A stretch of DNA of 64,000 nucleotides from NCBI GenBank assembly GCA_027563935.2, contig CM050452.1, positions 31,752,850-31,816,849 of the forward strand. Reading direction: 5' to 3'. The notes under the pieces are model-generated. The model ran no database searches and was not told the origin of the DNA. It saw nothing but the letters and a program-made list of their open reading frames with translations. Positions within the stretch are counted from its first letter, which is position 1. Each line of letters starts with the position of its first letter. Positions 45,326-56,290 of the stretch are shown here, in pieces. The translations under genes and the position numbers were made by a program. This stretch comes from Costus lasius. Its lineage: Eukaryota > Streptophyta > Magnoliopsida > Zingiberales > Costaceae.

Positions 45326-48300
45326 CTAATGGTTGAGAAATCTCAAACCCATATTATTACAGTGCTTCTCATGCTTCTGCTGCGCCAGAGGCTTGGTAAG
45401 CGGGTCAGCCAGATTGTCGTCTGTATGAACCTTGCATATTTTGATCTCGCCACGATCAATGATCTCCCGGATCAAGTGAAACCGTCTCTGTATGTGCTTG
45501 GACTTCTGGTGCGACCGTGGTTCCTTTGCTTGTGCGATTGCTCCAGTGTTATCACAGAAGATAACCAAAGGATCGACACTCGAAGGAACAACACCAAGTT
45601 CTCTCACGAACTTACGAATCCATACTGCCTCCTTGGATGCTTCCGAGGCTGCAACATACTCGGCTTCTGTTGTGGAATCAGCAACAGTTGACTGTTTGAA
45701 ACTCTTCCACACCACTGTTCCACCATTCAAGCTAAAAACATAGCCTGATTGCGATCAGAAATCATCCTGGTCCGACTGGAACGAAGCATCAGTATATCCT
45801 TCTATACTGAGTTCTTCCTGACCACCATATATCAAGAACATATCTTTGGTCCTCCGCAGATATTTCATAATGTTCTTGACTGCAATCCAGTGCGCCAAAC
45901 CTGGATTACTTTGGAATCTACTGGTCACGCTTAACCCGTAAGCGACGTCTGGGCGAGTACACAACTCGCATACATAATGGACCCAATAGCCGAAGCATAA
46001 GGCGTATTGACCATTTCATCTTTCTCAGTCTGTGTTTGTGGACACTGACTCTTTGAAAGATTCAGACCATGTCTGACTGGAAGATACCCTCTTTTAGAAT
46101 TCTCTAAATGGAATCTCTCCAGGACTTTATCGATGTAAGTACTCTGGCACAGCCCGAGAAGCCTCTTAGATCTATCCCTATAGATCTTCACACCTAATAC
46201 ATAGGCTGCTTCTCCTAAATCTTTCATCTGGAAACATTTCCTTAGCCATGCTTTCACAGCATGAAGTTCAGGAATATCGTTTCCAATGATTAAGATATCA
46301 TCGACGTAGAGGATTAGGAATGTAATCACGCTCCCACTAAACCTCTTATATACACACGGGTCATCTTCGTTCTTGATGAAACCAAACTCAGAGATTGATT
46401 CATCAAAACGAATATTCCAGCTTCTAGATGCTTGTTTCAGTCCATAAATAGACTTCTTTAACTTGCATATTTTATGACGATCTGTTGGATTAGTGAAACC
46501 TTCAGGTTGTGTCATATACACATCCTCATCCAGATTTCCATTAAGGAAAGCTGTTTTCACATCCATCTGCCAGATCTCATAATCATAATATGCAGCTATC
46601 GCGAAAAGAATCCGAATAGACTTGAACATGGCTACAGGTGAGAAAGTTTCATCATAATCTATCCCGTAGATTTGTTTGAAACCTTTCGCAACTAGCCTGC
46701 CTTTATAGGTAACCACGTTACCATCCATGTCAATCTTCTTCTTGAAGATCCATTTACAGCCTATAGGGATTACTCCCGGAGGCGGATCAACCAAATCCCA
46801 GACTTGGTTATCTGACATGGAGTCCATCTCGGCTCGCATAGCATCAAGCCATCTAGCTGACTCTGGTCCACTGACCGCATCCGCATAAGTGAGGGGTTCA
46901 TCATTATCAATGATGTAGACTCCGTCATAGCGCTCAGGCTGTCGACGGATCCTTCCCGATCTACGCGGTTCCCGTGATATCTGAGCCTCAGGTTGTTCAA
47001 TAACCTGTTCTACCGGCTCAGACTCATCCAACTGTGCTTGACTACTTTGTCCTTCCTCCGGATTCTCATCCAGTTTTATTTCTCTCCCACTGGCTTCTTG
47101 CAGAAGAAACTCCTTCTCAAGAAATATGGCCGTCCGAGCAACAAATACTTTGTTCTCTTTGGGATCGTAGAAATAATAACCCTTAGTTTCCTTAGGGTAA
47201 CCGACAAAGATACATTTCTCAGATCTGCTCTCTAGTTTCCCAGAGGCGAGCTTTTTGACATAAGCCTCGCAACCCCAGATCCTGATAAATGTCAAGCTCG
47301 GCTGTTTCCCATACCATAATTCATATGGCGTCTTTGAAACGGCCTTGGATGGCACTCGGTTTAGTACCTTTGCAGCTGTTTCCAGTGCAAAACCCCAAAA
47401 GGAATATGGAAGAGTAGCCTGACTCATCATAGAACGAACCATATCAAGTAACGTTCTATTTCTCCTCTCGGACACACCATTCCATTGTGGTGTTCCTGGC
47501 GGAGTGAGCTGTGAGATAATCCCACACTCTTTTAGATAGTCAGTAAACGCATGACTCAAGTATTCTCCACCTCGATCAGAACAAAGTGCCTTGATATTTC
47601 GCCCTAGCTGATTCTGTACTTCATTTTTGAACTCTTTGAACTTGTCAAAAGATTCACTCTTATGTCTCATAAGATAGACATAACCATACCTACTGAAATC
47701 ATCAGTAAAGGTAATGAAGTACTGATAGCCACCTCTGGCATGTTTACTAAATGGCCCACACACATCACTGTGTATGAGGTCAAGTAAACCTGAAGCCCTT
47801 TGACCTTTGTTAGGAAAAGGTGACTTCGTCATTTTACCCATCAAACAAGCTTTGCATGTATCAATCTCCTCATAGGAGAATGATCCCAGCAGTCCATGAT
47901 CATGCAACCGCTTAATGCGCTTCTTGTTAATATGGCCTAAACGACTATGCCATAACAAGGTGCTGTCATCAGCATACTTGGCTTTCTTATTATCAATGTT
48001 TTGTATAGAATTTTCCATGTCCAACATGAATAACCCATTGTTAATTGAACCAGTTCCATAAACAATATTATCATAAGATAAAACACACTTTGAAATATTG
48101 CATTCAAAGGCAAATCCTTTCCTGACAAGAGCAGGAATAGAGATAAAATTTTTGGTGATACTCGGTACAAAATAACAATTGTTTAATTCCAATACAATGC
48201 CAGATGGTAAAGAAATGAAATAGTCTCCTACAGCAACAGCAGCAACCGGTGCCCCGTTTCCAACGCGTAGGTCCACCTCATGCTGTCCCACCTGTCTTCT

Positions 48301-49209
48301 TCTCTTCAGTTCCTGTACATTTGAACAAATGTGAACTCCACATGCAGTGTCCAACACCCATGAAACAGAAGAAGATGATATCATGACCTCAGTCACAAAT
48401 ATACCTGAGCCAGAAGCGATGCTTCCCCTCTTATCTCCTTGGAGCGCTTTACAGTCCTTTTTCCAGTGACCCAGCTGGCCACAGTGGAAACACCTGTTGT
48501 CCTTCGCCCGCTTTACCTTCTGTTTCAGAGCCTTACTGTAGCTCTTGACAGGGGCCTTGCCCTTCTTCCCCTTCTTCTTGTTCCTGGAAGGAACCATTAA
48601 GACAGAGGTTGAAGGCTTTCCCTTCAGAGTCTCCTCAGTTGTCAAGAGCATATTCAGCAGCTCTGCCGGAGTACAATCGATTTTGTTCATATTAAAGTTA
48701 ATAATGAACGCATCGAAAGAGGGCGGGAGAGACTGCAGAATTATGTCTACAGCAAGCTCCTGATTGATGGTATGCCCCAGTTTCTCTAGAGCCTCCTTGT
48801 GCCCAATCATCTTGAGCACGTGAGCTCCCACTGGGCTCCCTTCATCCAGTTTGCTCTGAAAGAAAAGCTTTGTCAGATTATAGCGTTCTGTCCTCGCCTG
48901 TGCAGCATACAGCATCTTGAGGTTCGCTATAATTTCTATAGCCGATATATCCTCATGCTGACACTGCAGCGGTGGCGCCATAGACGCTAGCATCAGGCAA
49001 GCGACATCAATGCTATCATTGACATGCTTTTCATAGGCATCACGAACCGCCCTTGCGGCGTTCGCAGCGGGTTGAGGCGGCACAGCCGTCTCGAGGACAT
49101 ACAGTTTCCTCTCTGCCTTAAGAACGATCTTAAGGTGTCCGAACCAGTCTGAGAAGTTTGGCCCAGCAAACTTCTCCCTTTCCAGTAGGGATCGCACATT
49201 GAAGCTCAT
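45326..49209 (-). pseudogene. E4 copia gag-pol polyprotein, frameshift and stop
   Basis: The frame is open from the ATG at 49209 through Gag, CCHC, protease, integrase and RT to about 45970. There one base is missing relative to E1-E3 (GCGATGTTG becomes GCGAGTTG), so the frame runs out at 45931. The correct frame resumes but meets TGA at 45755-45757, where E1-E3 have CGA (Arg), a CpG transition; it is open again to 45326. Both lesions fall at the end of RT and in RNase H, so Gag, protease and integrase are predicted intact. An R-to-C change precedes the second integrase Asp (ALCSDRGGEY). Total length equals 1295 codons less one base. Confidence 0.93.
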
Positions 49210-50976
49210 GGTGTTCGTTGCTGCAGGAATCTACAACAATGCAAGAACAGCAAGGTCAGTATCAATGTTTAGAATCAATCCAGGACTTAAGAAAGATTCT
49301 TTTTCTCACTATTTTAGCTGACTGTAAAATCCATAAAACAGTCCGAAAGAGTAACACTCTTTTAGTGAGATGGGATCCAGATTTCATACTTGGTCTCCGC
49401 GTCCCGCTCAGGCGAGATAAGATGCACAGAGAGTACAAGCACTAATTTCTGGTAGGCAGTCCTTGCCAATCGCCAACCCGTGCGATTCCCCTTCATCTGT
49501 GCAATCCAGCAGACTGTGCCAACTGAGTTGGTACAACACAGTCTCTGATCCCGCAGATGGCTGCCTCCATGTGCTGCCATATGCGCCACATATGCAGCCT
49601 ACATGGTCAAGCTGACCCGACCTACTCCCTGGACCACCACGTGCTATGCTGAGCAACGAGAAGGGATAAATCCCTACTCTGTAACACGCAGGTGTAATCC
49701 CGCACCGTCTGAAGATAGATGGACGTGCCCACTGAGTGGGTACAACACGGCTCCAACGATAGTCAGAACAGTGAGGTTTCGCGTCAGAAGGCTTACGAGC
49801 TTGATATTTTAGCGTTGGATTTTACCGGTCTTTTATCTTCTTAACTATCATGCAATTCCTATGGTGATAGCAGAAGATAAACTCATGCAGTTCTAATTAT
49901 ATAAGGAATAAAAAGAAAGCATGCTGATCTTATGTGGTAAAAGCCCATAGAGCCTAAGTAAGACCTTAACCTAATTTAAGTCTTCACTTGCTCTTCATAG
50001 GTCTTTTGCCTTTCATCTGGTCCAACCCAGGGCCCTAGCGCCAAGAGCACCTCAGGTGCGCCACCAGCTGAATGCCCTTCTGGGATGTGTGCCTTGAATT
50101 CTTGTCTGATTAAAAATACATTTTAATCTATCTAGACAAGATTGACTCGCAGGTCAATTACATTTTATAAATTAAAAACAATGTGATTCGCAGATCACAA
50201 ATAAATATTAATTTATAATTAACCAGGCACGCAGGCCCCAGCACAGCACACATTAAAGGGCAACCCACATAAGATTAAATAAACAAGCACATGGCATCAA
50301 ATCAACATGTGATCCATATAACAAGAAAAATAAAATTTTTTTGAAAAACCCATTGGCATCAATTTTAATTTTCTTATTGGCACTTACAACCTTACAATGG
50401 TCCATTGATAGGGATCCACTCATCCAACTAGTCAGATCCACTGCCCTTGCATGCACCAAGTCCTAACTGACTCGAGTTGACCTAATGGTCAACCATGCAT
50501 GCGCCAAGGGCTGAACAACCCTCATGAGTTCTGGCATGCGGGTGTGACCCCGGGCCTAACTCATGTGTGTTCAATGGTTGTCTCAACCAGACCTCGCTAC
50601 ACGCCTAAGATGCAATCGACCTATAGCCACCTCGTGCTTGCGCACAGGTGCCATCTGGTCGATCCATCTCGGCTGTCAGATGGTCTGATCAGACTATTGG
50701 ATCTAACCTAGAGGTGACTTCAACCCCATCAACCCATCTAAGGGTTTATAGTAGGCGCCACTTAGATCTAGTCATAGGCGCGCAAGTTAGGTTTTTGATA
50801 AAACAACATGAACTAAGCGCCAACACAAGACATGCGACAAGATGAACAAACAACATGCGCCAACATAAAGTAAACATCTTATTTACGCATGTCAACAAGA
50901 TCTAAGCATACATGTAGATGCGCAACCAAGGATCACAAAATATATCAAGCAATCATATTACATGCTTGAACCGCAC
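49210..50976 (-). other. E4 untranslated leader
   Basis: Has palindromes at 49725-49743 and 49516-49534, hairpin 49346-49362, and a TTGTAG acceptor-like sequence just before the ATG. It lacks the tRNA-like block. The ORFs 49362-49656 and 49603-49812 are shadows of this leader, not genes. Confidence 0.75.
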
Positions 50977-50988
50977 CCTCTGATACCA
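50977..50988 (-). promoter_or_regulatory. Primer binding site of E4
   Basis: Reverse complement TGGTATCAGAGG, two bases inside the 5' LTR. Confidence 0.9.
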
Positions 50989-50990
50989 AT

Positions 50991-52702
50991 TGAAGAGTCC
51001 CCTTCAAGGGGGAGCGCAAGCAGATGAAACCCCTTTCAAGAGGGGGGCGAAAAACCCTTAAGGGTGGCGCATAAAATTGCAAGCGGAAGCAAGGGTTTTT
51101 GATGGATCTTAGCAAGATAATATGATCAACTTGTTGAAGTTTAGATCCATACCAAAGCCATGAGGAAGATGGCGACTTGGAAGAGAAAGATCGAAAGGGA
51201 TCTTCTCCCTAGTTGACGCACACAAGATGATGTGCTTGCTCCTTGGAGATCCTTGTGCTAGCAAGGTCCTTCAAGGGTCCCTCTCGTATGGTAAGGAAAT
51301 GAGAGATGATGTCTAGGCTTTCCGAACCTCCACCAAGACCTCGCCTTCTCCACACCAAAGTCTCGTCAAGCAAGAGCAAGGAGACGAGAGTTGAATGGAG
51401 CGTTCAAGTCATTTGGCGTTCAAGGTAACATGCACTAAATGACTTTCCAAAATTGGAAAATCCATTAAGCCATGCGTTCATGATCTCTAGATCGATCAAA
51501 ACGCCAAAACAATGAACCATACGTTCAAGCTCTTGAACCGGTTCAAAGTAAATGTGTTCGGTCCAAAGGCCAAACCAAGCCAGCCCAAGCCAATCGGTCT
51601 AGATCAACTAAACCCTAAGGTTTTCAATCTAACCGTTCATCTCATGATGCTCTTGATCTCACCGATCTAGCATCAATCCTCTCGATCGAAGCTTACCGAT
51701 CTCAAGCCCTAATCAATCAAACATGATCAGACTGGATCTCACTTACAATCAGAGTTTAAACTCCTTTAAACTGAATCAAAACAATCCAGTCCACACGATC
51801 TGACTTAAGTAAGCCATATCATCAAATTGTGCGACCCTAAGGGTTTCCTTTAAATGTCGGTAACGATAACTTACATTATCACGATCAGTGAGGGGTATCT
51901 AGCAACACATCACTGTCTCCCGATATAAAGGAAAGAGTCTTCCAAGACTACACCCAAACCATAGCACAAGTGTGAATCCACTTCACAAGGCATACATGTT
52001 TCCTTTGCCACTGGATGTTCTTATTGGACAAGCATGTCAAGCCTGTAACTCCAATACGATGAGCATGATTAGATCAGATGATCACAGTCATCTGGGTATG
52101 GCCATACACTTTCTCAATCATCTCATATAAGGGGGGCCCCTTTTAGAACATCACACTCCTTGAACAAGGAGACGGCAATCCTATATCTATCACTAGTGCC
52201 CTATCCTGACTCATGATCATTATCCAAGACAGTCTATAATCATTATGTTTCAAATGATATTGAACTACCTCAAAACAATGACAATCATCATCTAGAAACA
52301 CAAGTGATCTCAAGTCAGAGGACATGTGCCACTTGATGCAAACAAGGATTATTCACATCGTGACAAGCAATTGAATATCCTACTAGGGTCTGTCCAGTAC
52401 ATCCAATGTACCCATGAGTCTACATCTTATTCCATGCTCGAAGCATCCTATAAGATTAGAACACATATTAGTCTCAATCATATCAAGGCTGTCTCATGTT
52501 CACCAAGATATCTCGACTAAGGACTTTACAGCATGTCAGCCTAGCTGAACAGCTTTGAGACATTATTCAGAAGTACACTAATTGCAGCAGACAAGGTAAC
52601 AACCTGAATAACAACCATGCCTTTATAAACACAAGAGTTTATTACATGATACTTTTACATTCCCAAGGCCTCAAACATTAGCCTTAAGGGCATACCCTAA
52701 CA
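50991..52702 (-). repeat. 5' LTR of E4 (1712 bp)
   Basis: Begins TGTTAGGGTATG at 52702 and ends GGGGACTCTTCA at 50991. It is uninterrupted and serves as reference for the split 3' copy. Confidence 0.95.
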
Positions 52703-53169
52703 TTACGAGAGTCATTTAATATCACTCAAGGGTTAACGATTGTCATAGAGCCCATTGGGTCTTTCTTAAGTTAGTTTTGCTATGAGAGTAGGAGATTAGC
52801 TTCGGTAGACACCGGTTTACGCTTTGAGAGAAGGTAAGCTGTACAATAGGACTAATCGCCTTAAATGATTTACTGTCGGATTACGCTTTGAGAGAAGGTA
52901 ATCCATTGCTAATCCGATTCATTAATTATTTTACTTAAAATCATTCAACGTGGTGAAACCTAAAGTCCCGAGCATTCTTCAAAACTATAAATCTGATCTA
53001 GTCATTGACTCTTAGATTCGATATTTCAAACTTAGATTTGTTTATTTTCTTAATTCTATTTTTGATTGTCTAGCTTTCAATGACACTTAAAGTCGGTACT
53101 TGACATCCTGCTCCCTTGGGACGATCTTTTACTACTTCGATAGAAATCGTACACTTGCGGGGCTTATCA
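52703..53169 (+). repeat. E6 5' LTR, last piece
   Basis: Continues the E6 LTR after E4 (TTACGAGAGTCATTTAATATC, as in 61159 onward). Contains a duplicated TTACGCTTTGAGAGAAGGTAA motif (near 52817 and 52881) and ends TACACTTGCGGGGCTTATCA. Confidence 0.85.
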
Positions 53170-53175
53170 AGTTTT

Positions 53176-53193
53176 TGGCGCCGTTGCCGGGGA
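53176..53193 (+). promoter_or_regulatory. Primer binding site of E6 (tRNA-Asp type)
   Basis: TGGCGCCGTTGCCGGGGA, the typical Athila/Tat primer sequence, complementary to the tRNA-Asp 3' end, six bases after the LTR. Confidence 0.88.
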
Positions 53194-53350
53194 GCAAGGC
53201 TTAGTCAATATCGACTAAGCATTGAGTTGATAGACTAGATACTTTTTGCTTTTATTTGCTTTTTGTTTTTATTTTAGTTCATTTGTTAATACTTCTTATC
53301 TTCTTCCTTTCTTCAAGGTTATATTATTCTTTGGTCTACTAACCCTATGT

Positions 53351-54970
53351 ATGCCAAGATCAATTAGAACAGGTCAGCTATTGCCAAAAGATCCAGAAAT
53401 TGAAAGGACCTTTCAAGCTCAAAGGAAAGTCCAGGATCAACAGCTTGAGGAACCTCATCCAAACATTGCTGCAATGGACCAGAACCGTTCACTGAAAGAT
53501 TTTGCTGCACCAAACATGCAGGGCCTGCACTCTAGCATTGCTTGACCGGCGGTCGAACCAAATAACTTTGAGATAAAGCCGGCCCTTGTGCATATGTTTC
53601 AGTAGAACCAATTCAATGGTTCACCAGAAGATGACCCCAATTTACATTTGTCAATTTTTATTGAATATTGTGATACCCTAAAAATTAGTGGAGTAACTTC
53701 TGATGCTATTCATTTACGTCTTTTTCCTTTTTCCCTTAGGGACCATGCGCGAGCATGGCTATAGTCCCTTCCTCAAGGCTTCATCACAACATGGGATCAG
53801 CTTTCCATGTGTTACTCTCCAAATACTTCCCACCGAGCAAGACGGCTCAACTGAGGAAACAAATAACAAATTTCAGCCAGAGGGAAGGCGAGTCGCTCTA
53901 CGAGACCTGGGACCGTTACAAGGAGTTGCTGCGAATATGCCCGTGTCATGGGCTAGAAAAATGGGTACTAGTGCATTCATTTTATAATGGTCTTTTATAC
54001 AATACTCGTTTATCTATAAATGCGGCCGCGAGCGGAGCGTTAATGAATAAGAATGTGGACGATGCTATGAATTTGATCGAGGACATGGCTTTGAATTATT
54101 ACCAATGGATGAGTGACAGAAACGTCCTGGTAAGAGGAGGAGGTAAGCATGACTTAGACATGTTGAGTTCGTTGGCGGTCAAGGTTGACTCCTTGTTGCA
54201 TCAACTAACTTCAATGAATTTTAATACATCGTCTGTTAATTCAATTACATGTGAAGTTTATGGTAACTTGGGACACAGTGCTACTAACTACCAGATTATG
54301 GCCCCTTCTTTTTCTGATCTATCTTTAGACTAGGTAAATGCTAAACACCAAGATCAGAGGAACCAGAATGACCCATATTCAAGCACATACAATCCCCGAT
54401 GGAGGAATTATCCGAACTTCTCCTACTGGAACACTCAGAACCAAGCCAACCCACTGAACTTCAACAATCAGGCTCCCCAGGGAAATTCTAGCAATCAGTT
54501 CTCTCATCTTCAATTCAGGTAACCACCCGGATTTCAACAAAGACAATTTAATCAGCCTCATAAATCCAGTTTAGAGTTACTGCTGGAGAATTTGATCAAT
54601 ACTCAGTCAAAATGAAATTAGGGTGTTGACGAGTCTATTCGGTAGTTAAATGCCAAGGTGGACTCCCTAATTTCTCACTCGAAGACACTTGAGAACCAGA
54701 TTGCTCAACAAGCTGCTTCAACCTTTAGGCCATTAGGGAAGCTTCCTTGTCAACCCGAGGCAAATCCAAGGGAGCACTACAATGTGGTTCTGACATACAA
54801 TGGCACCCAGATGAAGGATCCCCAAATGTCACCCAGAAGTTGTTTTGTCGAAGAGTCACATGTAAGCGCAAGTGCACTGTATTCAGAGAAAATACCCATA
54901 GAGTCAGATGTCAAGCAAGCACCGGTTTTTATTCCTTCACCACCTCACATATCGCCTATCTCCTGTCCTT
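53351..54970 (+). pseudogene. E6 Athila-like gag, decayed
   Basis: The ATG at 53351 opens an Athila-style N-terminus. The frame meets TGA at 53543, TAG near 53598 and TAG near 53759, while matching Athila Gag between them (NNFEIKPAL, then DPNLHL, LRLFPFSLRDHARAWL). It shifts frame near 53810, after which 53755-54333 covers PPSKTAQLRKQI, GESLYETWDRYKELLRICPCHGLEKW and the NYYQW end of the domain. Further stops interrupt the Asn/Gln-rich C-terminal part (YNPRWRNYPNFSYW and LENQIAQQA segments) to about 54970. Clearly non-functional; lineage assignment is firm from motif order. Confidence 0.85.
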
Positions 54971-54975
54971 AGAGA

Positions 54976-55400
54976 TTGGCCAAGGCATTGACAGAACATT
55001 ACAGCTCACTGATGCCTATGAAGCTTGATGACCCTAGCGATTTTTCTATCTCATGTAGTATCAACAACTTTTCCATTGATAGGGCACATTGTGATTTGGG
55101 GGCCAGTGGGTGGCCTGGAACCCACACCCATAGCTCTTCTGCTCGCGAATGGCTCCATACATCACCTAGTGGGAATAGTAGAGGATGTGCCGATTAAAGT
55201 CGGGGAACTCTTTATCCCTGTAGACTTTGTAGTCTTGGATATATCAGAAAATTCAATATTGCCACTTATTTTGGGCCGCCCTTTCCTAGCTACCACCGAG
55301 GCTATTATAGATGTCAAGAAAGGGAAGTTATCTCTAAACATTAGTGATACTATTTTAGAGTTTAATCTTTCTGCTTGTATGCCAGGTCTCTCTTTTTCAG
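54976..55400 (+). pseudogene. E6 Athila-like aspartic protease, frameshifted
   Basis: The active-site segment CDLGAS lies near 55090 in one frame. The remainder (GIVEDVPIKVGELFIPVDFVV, then LILGRPFLATTEAIIDVKKGKLSL) continues in another frame from about 55110. This is the gypsy protease normally fused between Gag and RT. Here no RT follows. Confidence 0.8.
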
Positions 55401-55540
55401 GCTCGTGCTGTAGTGTTGAGATAGTACTTGTGCTTGCAAATTGTTCGCGGGCCAAGTGGGATTTTCTTATATTCCACCTTTGCACCGATATGGAAGCAGG
55501 TGCTACACAGATGAGGGATGCACGGACTACTTTTTAAGAC

Positions 55541-55850
55541 TTGTTTGACGAGAACCTTGACGTGGGTTGCATGAGGTTGTTATCTGATAGGGTTGAAGTT
55601 GAACATTTACTAGATTTTGAGAAGAATGACGTGGCGATTAAAACTTTTCCTATTTCGCATGATTTTAAGACATTTTATATTGTACACGTATTATTATTAA
55701 TGCTTATATCTATAGGGGTAACATTTAGGCGACGAATAAAGGGGCGAGTACTTGACATTTCTTTTGCCTCCGATCCACTAGACGTACCCTGAAGCACAAA
55801 CATTGGTCAAGCTGCTGACCTTAAATTAGCGATGCTTGGGAGGTACCCCA
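55541..55850 (+). other. E6 pol-deletion junction and post-pol block
   Basis: A short ORF (55541-55792) of unclear identity is followed by AAGCTGCTGACCTTAAATTAGCG and GCTTGGGAGGTACCCC. This resembles the AGC..GAC..TTAAA..GCGCTT..TGGGAGG.AACCC block that in Athila/Tat elements lies after the pol or env region. Roughly 4 kb of RT, RNase H and integrase normally between is absent. Confidence 0.6.
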
Positions 55851-56290
55851 AAGACTTATCTTTTATTGTGTTATCTTGTTTAGTCCGACTTTGATGTTTG
55901 TTGTTGTGGTTGTTTGTTTTGTTGGTTTGATGTTATTGTTCCTATATTTTTTTGTGATGACCCATAGCATTATTTTTATACATTGAATAGCATCATATTA
56001 ATTGTGGTAATTTTTGGCAATTTTTTAGGTGATTTTTGCTCACCGCCGAGTCGTTCACGGCTTGGCCATGACATCCATCACGGCCGTGATCACTTCATCG
56101 GTGTCATTGCAGGTTTGCCAAAGTAGGCACGGGCATGCTGTGCTCACCGTCACGGGCGTGAACGTGATCCAGATGATTTTCGCCATCGTAGATGGTGATT
56201 TTCTTTGTTTTTAGTAAGTTGTTTTCCTTTTTCTGCTATTCATGTGCTCTCAACTGCATAGGAGACTATGCAGTTCTATGTCATGGGTAG
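55851..56290 (+). other. E6 3' non-coding region, left part
   Basis: T/G-rich sequence, then a cluster of short palindromes including perfect 14-base ATCACGGCCGTGAT (56077-56090). No gene. It ends at the GGTAG duplication of the solo LTR. Confidence 0.6.

Larger units (their letters stand above)
38299..52702 (-). mobile_element. E4: Ty1-copia element, minus strand, hosting E5
   Basis: 3' LTR 38299-45305 (split by E5), polyprotein 45326-49209, leader, primer site and 5' LTR 50991-52702. Without E5 and its duplicated GGCCC it is about 9.1 kb, like E2 and E3. Target duplications are TTACA (38294-38298) and TTACG (52703-52707). The uninterrupted E6 LTR copy (61159-61163) has TTACG, so the left copy has changed by one transition at a CpG. 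About twelve differences separate its LTRs. The coding frame is broken twice. Confidence 0.93.
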
